From Actinoplanes derwentensis (lineage in GTDB: Bacteria > Actinomycetota > Actinomycetes > Mycobacteriales > Micromonosporaceae): a stretch of DNA of 64,000 nt. Made by a program: the position numbers and the translations under genes. The stretch is from the NCBI RefSeq assembly GCF_900104725.1, contig NZ_LT629758.1, positions 3,038,001 through 3,102,000 of the forward strand, given 5' to 3'. The notes under the pieces were generated by a model, which searched no databases, was not told the origin of the DNA, and was given only the letters and a program-made list of their open reading frames with translations. Shown in pieces: positions 21,701 through 64,000 of the stretch (its first letter is position 1; each line of letters starts with the position of its first letter).

Positions 21701-23314
21701 TCGCCGGAGCAGGGTGGCACCCGTCGGTGCCGGGGACGCGCCCGCCGCCAGGTGGCCGTGCACCGCGACAGCCTGGGCGCGCAGGGCGGCGACCCCGGAG
21801 CCGGAGATCAACAGCGGTACCGGGCCGGGCCCGGCGGTCCCGGTCGCCTCGGTCTCCGGCACGGCGGGCCCGGGGCTCTCGTTCTCCGGCGCGGCGGGCT
21901 CGACCGGCGGGTCGGCGGGCTCGGGGTCCGGGTCGCCCTGTTCCAGGATCACGTGGGCGTTCGTGCCGCTCATCCCGAACGACGACACCGCCGAACGGCG
22001 CGGGCGCCCGGCCGACGGCCAGGGCCGCGCTGCGGTCAGCAACTCCACCGCACCGGCGGACCAGTCGACCTTCGGGGTCGGCTCGTCGACGTGCAGCGTG
22101 ACCGGGAGCAGGCCGTGGCGCATCGCCTCGACCATCTTGATGATGCCGCCGACACCGGCGGCGGCCTGGGTGTGGCCGATGTTCGACTTGAGCGACCCGA
22201 GCCAGAGCGGCTCCCCGGACCGGTCCCGGCCGTACGTCGCCAGCAGCGCCTGCGCCTCGATCGGATCACCGAGGACGGTGCCGGTGCCGTGCGCCTCGAC
22301 CGCGTCCACATCGGCCGGGGTCAGGCCGGCGTTCGCCAGGGCCGCCCGGATCACCCGGCGCTGGGCGGGACCGTTCGGGGCGGTCAAGCCGTTGGACGCA
22401 CCGTCGGAGTTGACCGCGGTACCGCGGATCAGCCCGAGGACCGGGCGCCCGGCGGCACGGGCCGAGGAGAGCCGTTCGACCAGCAGCACCCCGGCGCCCT
22501 CGCCCCAGCCGGTGCCGTCGGCGCCGGCCGCGAACGACTTGCAGCGACCGTCGGCGGCCAGGCCACGCTGGCGGGAGAACTCCAGGAAGGTGCCCGGCGT
22601 GGACATCACCAGGACTCCGGCGACGAGCGCCTGATCACATTCGCCGTCGCGCAGCGCCCGGGCGGCCAGGTGCAGGGCGATCAGCGACGACGAACAGGCG
22701 GTGTCGACGGTGACCGCCGGGCCTTCGAGCCCGAACGTGTAGGCGATCCGGCCGGACAGCACACTCGCGGCGTTCCCGGTGCCGAGATGGCCCTCCAGCT
22801 CGCCGGGGTGGTCGCCGAGCAGGCCGAGATAGTCCTGGTCGTTACTACCGGTGAACACTCCGGTCCGGTCGCCGCGCCGGCCCAGCGGGTCCAGGCCGGC
22901 CCGCTCGTACGCCTCCCACGCGCACTCCAGCAGCAGCCGCTGCTGCGGATCCATCGCCCGCGCCTCCCGGGGGCTGATGCCGAACAGGGACGCGTCGAAG
23001 TCACCGGCGTCATGCAGGAAACCACCGGCCCGGGCGTACGACGTACCAGCGGCCCCCGGATCGTCGCTGAACAGTCCGGTCAGGTCCCAGCCCCGGTCGG
23101 CAGGGAACTCCCCGACCGCGTCCCGGCCGTCGGCGACCAGCCGCCACAGGGCCTCGGGGCTGCGTACCCCGCCCGGATAGCGGCAGGCCATGGCGACGAT
23201 CGCGATCGGTTCGGCGGCCCGTTCGGTGGCCTCCCGCTGTTCGCGGCGCAGCCGGTCGGTCTCCTTCAGCGAGGTGCGCAGGGCCTCGACGAGCTTGTCG
23301 TCCGGCTGGGTCAT
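15539..23314 (-). CDS. Modular type I PKS, two modules (W10-W11), methylmalonyl-type; W11 non-reducing
   Basis: A 2591-residue synthase and the only one here predicted to use methylmalonyl-CoA. Both ATs have GHSQGE and YASH in place of GHSIGE and HAFH. Approximate residues: docking helix 1-33; W10 KS 34-460, AT 569-900, KR 915-1380, ACP 1451-1515; W11 KS 1534-1960, AT 2049-2380, ACP 2428-2518; C-terminal docking to 2591. W11 has no KR, DH or ER, so its product keeps a beta-ketone. The ATG at 23314 is chosen because GGAG lies 7 nt upstream and the protein then starts with a class 1b-type helix (DDKLVEALRTSLKETDRL). The open frame extends upstream to 23575, but that 87-residue extension is Arg/Pro-rich, lacks homology-like content and overlaps the upstream gene by 188 bp. 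Confidence 0.95.
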   Translation of the reverse strand: MTQPDDKLVEALRTSLKETDRLRREQREATERAAEPIAIVAMACRYPGGVRSPEALWRLVADGRDAVGEFPADRGWDLTGLFSDDPGAAGTSYARAGGFLHDAGDFDASLFGISPREARAMDPQQRLLLECAWEAYERAGLDPLGRRGDRTGVFTGSNDQDYLGLLGDHPGELEGHLGTGNAASVLSGRIAYTFGLEGPAVTVDTACSSSLIALHLAARALRDGECDQALVAGVLVMSTPGTFLEFSRQRGLAADGRCKSFAAGADGTGWGEGAGVLLVERLSSARAAGRPVLGLIRGTAVNSDGASNGLTAPNGPAQRRVIRAALANAGLTPADVDAVEAHGTGTVLGDPIEAQALLATYGRDRSGEPLWLGSLKSNIGHTQAAAGVGGIIKMVEAMRHGLLPVTLHVDEPTPKVDWSAGAVELLTAARPWPSAGRPRRSAVSSFGMSGTNAHVILEQGDPDPEPADPPVEPAAPENESPGPAVPETEATGTAGPGPVPLLISGSGVAALRAQAVAVHGHLAAGASPAPTGATLLRRSALGDRAVAWDAASLAEIAAGRAGGSAFETSDVVFVYPGQGGQWLRMTLGLLDSPAFAGRLRECDAALRPHVGFSVEETLRSGDDWLTRVEIVQPVLWAVGVALTAWWESYGVVPAAVVGHSQGEVVAAVVSGALSVRDGARVVAARSRVLPGLTGDGGMLSVNAPAADVRSWLPEDLVIAAVNSPQQVVVAGPRARLEALVPQAESRGVRARLVEVRYASHSPQVEQARDAILAAVSGVHGVIPRIPWFSTVTGEQVTTALPADYWWTNLREQVRFAPVIQRLAADGHQLFAEVSGHPVLTVALEQCAPDAGVWGTLRRGEDDTTARIRALGEAWTRGVRVDWTPWFAGVQWRPGLPTYPFQRRRHWLTAEEQRRDQGGDPEFWSAVEAGPESLAGELGLATEVVEAVHDRLASWRERRGRESTIDGWRYAVGWTGRPVPPAARPGGRWLLVLPAGTEVPELTGLPGDVVTVDAAADRTVLAGALPAGPYDGVVSLLAFDERPVPDRPLVSRALAGTLTLFQALGDAGIEAPVHVLTSGAVGADGAPRSLAQAEVWGLARIAAVELPGRWGGLLDLPETVDDRAREIITTVLSGAVFPEDQLAIRDGGLLVRRVTPAPARRRDPAWRPRGTVLITGGTGALGSRVARWAAGNGADRLVLTSRRGPAAPGATELRDELATDGTVVEIAAYDLTDRHAVAALLAEYGPVDAVIHAAGTGANVPFGETGPELLEQLLAGKVAGALHLDELVGDVDAFVVFSSLSGVWGSYSHAAYAAANAALDALAEQRRARGARMTAIAWGTWAEAGMASAEVGADLRRRGVIAMPPALAIEALSRAVAEDDTTICVIDVDWPRFTELFTAIRPRPLIGDIPAVRQAIDGVDEPAAAGTGLATRLAGLPAAEQQRVVLEFVRSSAAAVLGHTGGAEIAPRRPFRDLGFDSLTAVDLRNRLRAETGLALPATVVFDHPNAAALAAHLLARVAGTPAPAGPVTGAATVAMLDEPIAITAMSCRFPGDVRSPEDLWRLVSDGVDAMSPFPTDRGWYLGDLVNPDSSVRGTTYTSEGGFVTDVAGFDARLFGITPREAVAMDPQQRLLLECSWEALERAGLDPLGLRGSRTGMFAGTNGSDYLWSMGVFPSALEGHLGTGNAASVISGRVSYVFGLEGPAMTVDTGCSSSLVALHLAAQALRQGECDLALVGGVTIMSTPGPFVEFSRKGGLAADGRCKSFAGAADGTGWGEGVGVLVVERLSDAQRKGHPVLAVVRGSAVNQDGASNGLTAPSGPAQQAVIRQALANARLEPADIDAVEAHGTGTTLGDPIEANALLATYGTGRTGEPLWLGSVKSNIGHTQAAAGMAGLIKTVFALRHGVLPRTLHVDEPSPHVEWERGGVELLTEARPWPSTGRPRRAGVSAFGVSGTNSHVIVEQFIEPPVDAVTGPGLVPLLLAAADPAGLRAQAAVMHDFLSGGAVPRDLAVTLAGRAGLPERAVAWDLDGLAAIADGQPPVSGTAQGTDVVFVYPGQGGQWLRMAAGLLDSAAFTDRLRECDAALAPLVGYSVEAVLRGTEDWLARVEIVQPVLWAVAVALTAWWESFGVRPAAVVGHSQGEVAAAVVAGALSVADGARVVAARSRALVDLDGTGRMASVGAPAEAVQAHLADPRWSALVIAAVNSPAQVVVAGESDAVEAFVPWLEGEGVRARLVEVGYASHSPQVEPVRAGMLAALGDVHGTVPEIPWYSTVTADLVTEPVGADYWWANLRRPVHLAPVVSALAASGFRLFAEVSGHPVLTLPLEQTAPGAGVWGTLRRGEDGPAAQIRALAGAWVHGAEVDWSRWLTGGRRLPDAPTYPFQHRRYWLSPSDAGDTAAGAVAVTGAQVTGALLNEALADPGVTLRDRLAAVDSDQADEELVELLRGHVAAVLGFPGTEPIAPDRAFRDIGFDSVTAVELRNRVNASTGLRCPATLVFDHPTPAALATYLRIQLVPGSTRSVLDDADELHRRITTAVPDAITGTKLRIKLRALLSALDNGGVTPAAAPPEPAGDSDDELLRFIDAQLGRG
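18716..23314 (-). other. PKS module W10: KS-AT(methylmalonyl)-KR(A2-type)-ACP
   Basis: KS about 23211-21940; AT about 21607-20640 with GHSQGE and RYASHSPQVE (near 21024-21052); structural KR half about 20560-19830; catalytic KR about 19812-19200; ACP about 18960-18770 (serine near 18885). The KR has VWGSYSHAAY: Trp eight residues and His three residues before the catalytic Tyr. That pair is the published A2-type signature, which predicts an epimerised methyl centre and an L-configured hydroxyl. Confidence 0.88.
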
Positions 23315-23387
23315 GGTGGGTCTCCGCTCGTGGGCAGTGTGGTCACCGGCGAGGTGCGATCCGCGCCTCGGGTCGCCACGCGAGGAA
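23315..23387 (-). promoter_or_regulatory. 73-bp gap with RBS; no CTAGGGG element
   Basis: Gap between the W9 gene stop and the W10-W11 gene start. The only recognisable signal is GGAG at 23325-23322, 7 nt before the ATG. The CTAGGGG element of the two longer gaps is absent, which suggests translation from a read-through transcript. Confidence 0.55.
23322..23325 (-). promoter_or_regulatory. Ribosome-binding site deciding the ATG start of the W10-W11 gene
   Basis: GGAG 7 nt upstream of the ATG at 23314. It supports a start 87 codons downstream of the beginning of the open frame. Confidence 0.75.
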
Positions 23388-26300
23388 TCAGAGGTCGAGG
23401 GCGAGTTTGACCAGGTCGTCGACGTCCATGGCGTCGAGGTTCCCGGCGTCCTGCACCGGACCGGTGACCGGCGGGGCCCCGGCCTCCGGCGCGGCCGTGG
23501 GAGCGAGCCGCAGCAGCCCGGACAGCAGGCCGGACTCCCGCAGACGGGCAACCGGGATGGCGGCCAGGGCGGCACGGATCTCGGTGTCGGTCAGGTCGTT
23601 CGGCGGGGCGAGGTGCTCCCGCAGGTGGGCGGCGAGCGACTCGGTGTTGGGGTAGTCGAAGACGAGAGCGGGTTCCAGCGGCAGCCCGGTCGCCGCGATC
23701 AGCCGGTCACGCAGTTGCACGGCGGTCAGCGAGTCGAAACCGAGTTCGGTGAACGCCCGGGCCGGTGCCACCGCGTTGCCGGACGAGTGCCCGAGCACCG
23801 CCGCGACCTCGTCCCGGACCAGCCGCAGCAGGATCCGTTCCTGTTCGGCCGAGTCGGCGGAGGCCAGCCGCCCGGCCAGCTCGGAACCGCCGTCCCGGGC
23901 GCCGTTCTCGTCTCGTTCCCTCGGGCGCTCGGCCTCCAGGGCTGGGAACAGGTCCGCCACCAGAGGCCGGGAGCGGGTCGCCGAGAACGCCGGGACGAAC
24001 CGTTCCCAGTCCACGTCGGCCACGGTGACCAGGGCGTCTCCGGCTCCGACGGCGGCGGCGAGCGCGTCCAGGGCACGGGCGGGCGCCATCGGGGTGAGTC
24101 CTCGCTGGCGCAGCGCTGCGGCGATCCGGTCGTCGGCGGCCATCCCGGTGTCCGCCCACGGTCCCCAGGCGACCGCGGTGGCCGGGCGGCTCGCGGCCCG
24201 GCGGCGGGCGACGAGCGCGTCGAGGGAGGCGTTGGCCGCCGCGTACGCCGCCTGCCCGGCCCCGCCCCAGACTCCCGCGATCGAGGAGAACACCACCAGG
24301 TGCGCGTCCGGCAGCAGCGCGTCCAGGTGCACCGAGCCGTCCACCTTGCCCACGGCGACCGTACGCAGGTGGTCGGCGTCCTCGGTGTCGAGTGGCACGT
24401 CCTCGCTGATCCCGGCGGCGTGCACCACGGCGTCCACCGGTCCCACGGTGTCGAGCAGCGCGGCGACGGCGGCCCGGTCGGCGAGATCGCAGGCGTGGAT
24501 CTCGGCTCGGGGCAGTTCGGCGAGCAGGTCGCCGGCTCCGGGCGCGGTCAGGCCACGGCGAGAGACCAGGATCAGGCGGCCTACTCCACGCCCCGCCGCC
24601 CAGCGGGCCACCTCGGCGCCGAGTCCACCGGTACCACCGGTGATGAGCAGGGTGTTCCCGGGCCGCCAGGGGCGGGCGCCGTCGGGCAGCGGTGCCGGGA
24701 CGAGCCGGCGCACGAACACCCCGTGGTCACGCAACGCGATCTGGTCCTCGGCGGCGAGGTGCCCACCCAGCACCGACACGAGTCGGCCCAGGGTGGTGTC
24801 GTCCGGGCTGTCCGGCACGTCGATCAGGCCACCCCACCGGCCGGGCTGTTCCAGGGCGGCGACCCGGGCCAGCCCCCAGGCCCCGGCCGGGTCGAGCAGA
24901 GCCGCCGGGTCGGTGGAGCCGGTCGCGACACCACGCCGGGTGACGAACCAGTGCGGCCCGGCGAGTCCCCGTCGCAGCACGTCGAGCGCCTCCGCCGCCG
25001 TCGCGACGACCGCGACGACTCCGGCCGGTTCCGATGCCGTCCCGGCGCTCTCCGGCTCGCGGTCCCCAGCGTGTGGTGAGTTCGGGTTCGATTCGAACCC
25101 GAACTCACCACGCTGGACGGCTCGCGCGCCGTTACCGGTCCCGTGCGCCGCGGTCGGGGTGACGGTGGCTCCGGCGGTTGTCAGGGCCTCGGCCAGGGAG
25201 GCGTCGTCGCCCAGGAGCAGCCAGGTTCCGGTGAGGATCGCAGGGGCCGGATCGGGGACCTGGTGCCAGGCGATGCGGTAGCGCCAGGAGTCGGTGACGG
25301 GTGTGGTCGTGGGCATGGCGTCCAACCAGAAGCGACGACGGTGGAAGGCGTAGGTGGGCAGCTCGGCCCGGCCGGCACCGGGGAGTACCGCGTCCCAGTC
25401 GATCGGGGCGCCCTGGGTGGCGGCGGCGGCCAGCACGGTCAGGGCGGTGGTGACCTCGTCGTGGTCGCGGCGCAGCATCGGCACCGCGTTTCCCACCAGG
25501 CCGGACAGCACCGCGTCGGGGCCCAGTTCGACGAACCGGGAGACGCCGTCCAGCTCTGCTACCGCGTCGGCGAACCGGACGGTGGACGTGACGTGCCGCG
25601 CCCAGTAGCCGGGGTCGGTCCATTCCCCGGCGCCGACCGAGCGGCCGGTCACCGTGGAGACGATCGGGATCTTCGGCTCATGGAACGTCAACGAACCCAG
25701 CAGACCGCGGAACTCCGCGACCATCGGCTCCATCAACCGGGAATGGAAGGCGTGACTGGTTCGCAGCCTCGTCGCCTTCCAGCCAGACATTTCCGGAATA
25801 TCAGCACCGGACACCACTACTGAACGGGGACCGTTGACCGCCGCGATGTCCACATCCGGAAACGCCGCCCGGACCTCCGCTTCGGATGCCTGCACCGCCA
25901 CCATCGCACCGCCGGCCGGCAACGCCTGCATCAAGCGGCCACGAGCCGTGACCAGGATTGCCGCATCCTCCAGCGACAACACCCCGGAGACATGTGCGGC
26001 GGCGATCTCACCGATCGAATGACCGACCAGCACATCCGGCGTGACACCCCAGGAACGCAACAACGCGAACGAGGCCACCTCGACGGCGAAGATGGCGGGC
26101 TGGGCGTATTCGGTGCGGTGGATCAGCTCCGAATCGGCGAGGATCGTGGTCAGTGGCCGTTCCAGGTGCGGGTCGACTGCGGCGCTCACGGTGGCGAGGG
26201 CGGCGGCGAACACCGGGAACTCGGCGGCCAGCTGGGCGCCCATGGCCGGACGTTGGGAGCCCTGGCCGGTGAAGAGGAACGCGCGTCTGCCGCGCCCCGC

Positions 26301-27974
26301 GGTGCCCTGGACGACCGAACGAACGTTCTGTCCCTCGGCCCAGGCGGAGAGTGCGGCAGCCGCCGCACCGGGTCCGTCGGCGACGTCCGCGAGGAACACC
26401 GCCCGATGCGGTGACCCGGCCCGTCGCGCCGCCGAGCGGGCCACATCGGTCAGGACGCCACCGGGATGTGCGGCCAGATACTGACCGAGCCGGGCGGCCT
26501 GCCGGCGCAGGGCCTCCTGATCAGGAGCGGTCACCAGCAGCGGAACGATCCGGCGGCCGGGAGCGGTCGCCGCCGGGAGTTCTCCGAGGGGCGGGGGCTC
26601 TTCGATGATGACGTGGGCGTTGGTGCCGCTGATGCCGAACGAGGAGACACCCGCGCGCCGGGGGCGTTCGCTCTGCGGCCAGGGCTGGGCCGACGTGAGC
26701 AGTTCGACGGCGCCGGCCGACCAGTCGACCTTCGGGGTGGGCTCGTCGACGTGCAGGGTGCGGGGCAGGACGCCGTGCCGGATGGCCTGGACGACCTTGA
26801 TGATGCCGGCTATTCCGGCGGCCGCCTGCGTGTGCCCCAGGTTGGACTTGACGCTGCCGAGTCGCAGCGGGCTTTCCCGATCTTGGCCGTACGCCGCCAG
26901 CAGCGCCTGTGCCTCGATCGGATCACCGAGCGTGGTGCCGGTGCCGTGCGCCTCGACCAGGTCGACGTCGCCGGGGCTGATCCCGGCGGCGGACAGCGCG
27001 GCCCGGATGACTCGTTGTTGCGCGGGCCCGTTCGGGGCGGTCAGCCCGCTGGAGGCACCGTCCTGGTTGACCGCGGTCCCCCGTACCACAGCAAGGATCT
27101 GATGCCCTTGACGTTGGGCGTCGGACAGCCGCTCGACCAGCAGCATGCCGGCACCCTCGGCCCAGCCGGTGCCATCCGCCGCCGCCGCGAACGACTTGCA
27201 ACGACCGTCGGCGGCCAGCCCGCGCTGCCGGGAGAAGCCGATGAAAGTGTCCGGAGTCGCCATGATCGCGGCGCCGCCGGCCAGCGCCAGGTCACACTCC
27301 CCGGACTGCAGCGCGTACACGGCCAGGTGCAGGGCGACCAGCGACGACGAACAGGCGGTGTCGACGGTCAGGGCCGGGCCCTCCAGCCCCAGCGTGTACG
27401 CGATCCGGCCGGACGCGACACTGCCGGAGTTGCCGGTCCCGAGGTACGCCTCCACGTCCTCCGGCACGTCGAGCAGCCGGGCGGCGTAGTCGTGATACAT
27501 CAGCCCTGCGTAGACGGCGGTCCGGCTGCCACGCAACCCGAGCGGATCCAGTCCGGCCCGCTCGATCGCCTCCCACGCGGTCTCCAGGAGCAGCCGCTGC
27601 TGCGGGTCCATCGCGAGCGCCTCCCGCGGCGAGATCCCGAAGACGTCCGGATCGAAATCGGCGGCGGAATAGAGGAAACCCCCTTGCCTGGTGTACGACG
27701 TACCAGGGTGATCCGGATCCGGGTGATAGACGTCGGGCCAGCCGCGGTCGGCCGGGAACAGTCCGGTGCCCTCACGTTCCTGCTCGACGAGTTCCCACAG
27801 TTCGTCCGGGGTGGTGACGCCGCCCGGGTAGCGGCAGGCCATGCCGATGATCACGACGGGTTCCCGGCTGCCGGACTCGGCCTCCGCCAGTCGTTTACGG
27901 GTCTGGTGCAGGTCCGCGGTCACCCGCTTGAGGTAGTCCCGCAGCTTCTGCTCACTCGACGACACCGGCGTCAC
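23388..27974 (-). CDS. Modular type I PKS, single module W9: KS-AT(malonyl)-KR(A-type)-ACP
   Basis: A 1528-residue synthase for one extension. Approximate residues: docking helix 8-35 ([20 protein letters not shown], class 1a-like); KS 36-460 with DTACSSS; AT 562-870 with [15 protein letters not shown] and HAFHS (malonyl); structural KR half 888-1100; catalytic KR 1104-1300 with GGTGGLG and [11 protein letters not shown] (Trp eight before Tyr, A-type); ACP 1375-1455 (GFDSL); C-terminal docking tail ending [11 protein letters not shown]. The start is uncertain. GTG at 27974 opens the frame, but GAGG lies only 1 nt before it. A second in-frame GTG at 27965 has the same GAGG 10 nt upstream and may be the real start. 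The AT closely resembles that of W1 and not those of W2-W8. Confidence 0.95.
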   Translation of the reverse strand: MTPVSSSEQKLRDYLKRVTADLHQTRKRLAEAESGSREPVVIIGMACRYPGGVTTPDELWELVEQEREGTGLFPADRGWPDVYHPDPDHPGTSYTRQGGFLYSAADFDPDVFGISPREALAMDPQQRLLLETAWEAIERAGLDPLGLRGSRTAVYAGLMYHDYAARLLDVPEDVEAYLGTGNSGSVASGRIAYTLGLEGPALTVDTACSSSLVALHLAVYALQSGECDLALAGGAAIMATPDTFIGFSRQRGLAADGRCKSFAAAADGTGWAEGAGMLLVERLSDAQRQGHQILAVVRGTAVNQDGASSGLTAPNGPAQQRVIRAALSAAGISPGDVDLVEAHGTGTTLGDPIEAQALLAAYGQDRESPLRLGSVKSNLGHTQAAAGIAGIIKVVQAIRHGVLPRTLHVDEPTPKVDWSAGAVELLTSAQPWPQSERPRRAGVSSFGISGTNAHVIIEEPPPLGELPAATAPGRRIVPLLVTAPDQEALRRQAARLGQYLAAHPGGVLTDVARSAARRAGSPHRAVFLADVADGPGAAAAALSAWAEGQNVRSVVQGTAGRGRRAFLFTGQGSQRPAMGAQLAAEFPVFAAALATVSAAVDPHLERPLTTILADSELIHRTEYAQPAIFAVEVASFALLRSWGVTPDVLVGHSIGEIAAAHVSGVLSLEDAAILVTARGRLMQALPAGGAMVAVQASEAEVRAAFPDVDIAAVNGPRSVVVSGADIPEMSGWKATRLRTSHAFHSRLMEPMVAEFRGLLGSLTFHEPKIPIVSTVTGRSVGAGEWTDPGYWARHVTSTVRFADAVAELDGVSRFVELGPDAVLSGLVGNAVPMLRRDHDEVTTALTVLAAAATQGAPIDWDAVLPGAGRAELPTYAFHRRRFWLDAMPTTTPVTDSWRYRIAWHQVPDPAPAILTGTWLLLGDDASLAEALTTAGATVTPTAAHGTGNGARAVQRGEFGFESNPNSPHAGDREPESAGTASEPAGVVAVVATAAEALDVLRRGLAGPHWFVTRRGVATGSTDPAALLDPAGAWGLARVAALEQPGRWGGLIDVPDSPDDTTLGRLVSVLGGHLAAEDQIALRDHGVFVRRLVPAPLPDGARPWRPGNTLLITGGTGGLGAEVARWAAGRGVGRLILVSRRGLTAPGAGDLLAELPRAEIHACDLADRAAVAALLDTVGPVDAVVHAAGISEDVPLDTEDADHLRTVAVGKVDGSVHLDALLPDAHLVVFSSIAGVWGGAGQAAYAAANASLDALVARRRAASRPATAVAWGPWADTGMAADDRIAAALRQRGLTPMAPARALDALAAAVGAGDALVTVADVDWERFVPAFSATRSRPLVADLFPALEAERPRERDENGARDGGSELAGRLASADSAEQERILLRLVRDEVAAVLGHSSGNAVAPARAFTELGFDSLTAVQLRDRLIAATGLPLEPALVFDYPNTESLAAHLREHLAPPNDLTDTEIRAALAAIPVARLRESGLLSGLLRLAPTAAPEAGAPPVTGPVQDAGNLDAMDVDDLVKLALDL

Positions 27975-28112
27975 ACCTCATTCCCGGACGGACCGCGGAC
28001 CGGCGGCACCGTCCGGGACGCTAGGAGCGTCCGGGACGGCCCTCAACCCCTAGCGATCCCCAGCCGGTCTTCCCGGCCCAGCCGGTCCTCCCGGCCCAGC
28101 CCGTTCGCGTCG
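27975..28112 (-). promoter_or_regulatory. Intergenic region with second copy of the CTAGGGG element
   Basis: Gap of 138 bp between the giant gene stop and the W9 gene. On the coding strand CTGGGG (28063-28058) is followed after 10 bp by CTAGGGG (28053-28047), then by CTCCTAG ending at 28021. This gives a 33-bp imperfect palindrome matching the 34-bp one at 15523-15490 in layout and edge sequence. It lies about 80-90 bp before the start codon, as does the other copy. The CTAGGAG core (28021-28027, plus strand) is flanked by two copies of cgtccgggacg (28010-28020, 28028-28038). An 18-bp unit is repeated twice at 28061-28096. Candidate regulatory region; no clear -10/-35 boxes identified. Confidence 0.5.

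Positions 28113-64000
<35,888 letters not shown>

Noticed and set aside
18716..23314. Enoylreductase domains in any module
   Set aside because: Intervals between AT or DH and KR contain only the structural KR half or linkers. No ER nucleotide-binding motif was found.
23315..23575. Upstream extension of the W10-W11 frame to 23575
   Set aside because: It overlaps the W9 gene by 188 bp, is Arg/Pro/Ser-rich with no docking features, and the ATG at 23314 has a good GGAG and begins a recognisable docking helix.

Overview
This 64 kb window is a single continuous stretch of a very large modular type I polyketide synthase (PKS) locus. The high GC content, strong G/C preference at third codon positions and actinobacterial docking, KS, AT, KR and ACP signatures point to a filamentous actinomycete. 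The genus cannot be settled from the sequence. All real genes are on the minus strand, so transcription and the expected assembly order run from base 64000 down to base 1. Intergenic gaps are only 29, 106, 73 and 138 bp. No tailoring, regulatory, transport, RNA, transposase or thioesterase gene is visible, and the assembly line runs off both edges.

Layout in order of transcription. (1) 64000-28113 is the 3' part of one giant gene. At least 11,961 residues lie in the window and the N-terminus is beyond the right edge. It encodes a partial module (W1) and seven complete modules (W2-W8). All ATs are of malonyl type. W1-W7 are KS-AT-KR-ACP and W8 is KS-AT-DH-KR-ACP. (2) 27974-23388 is a one-module gene (W9: KS-AT-KR-ACP, malonyl). 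(3) 23314-15539 is a two-module gene, and the only one with methylmalonyl-type ATs (W10: KS-AT-KR-ACP; W11: KS-AT-ACP with no reduction). (4) 15432-508 is a three-module gene (W12: KS-AT-KR-ACP; W13 and W14: KS-AT-DH-KR-ACP; all malonyl). (5) 478-1 is the 5' end of a further PKS gene (docking helix plus the start of a KS).

If the modules work collinearly, W1-W7 build a long 1,3-polyol. Six of these KRs are A-type by sequence and W4 is B-type. W8 then adds a trans alkene, W9 a hydroxyl, W10 a methyl-branched hydroxyl (A2-type KR signature), W11 a methyl-branched ketone, W12 a hydroxyl, and W13-W14 a conjugated diene. This suggests a large polyol macrolide or linear polyol-polyene. No specific known product could be recognised.

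The giant gene shows strong signs of recent internal duplication and gene conversion. It carries a 789-bp block identical by eye in W5 and W6, several blocks shared at a constant 9114-bp (two-module) offset, and AT segments with unusual T-ending codons. In-frame tandem repeats are concentrated in the flexible loops around the KR domains. A 33-34 bp palindrome-like element (CTAGGGG...CTCCTAG in the direction of transcription) recurs in two of the four intergenic gaps and is the best candidate for an undescribed control element.
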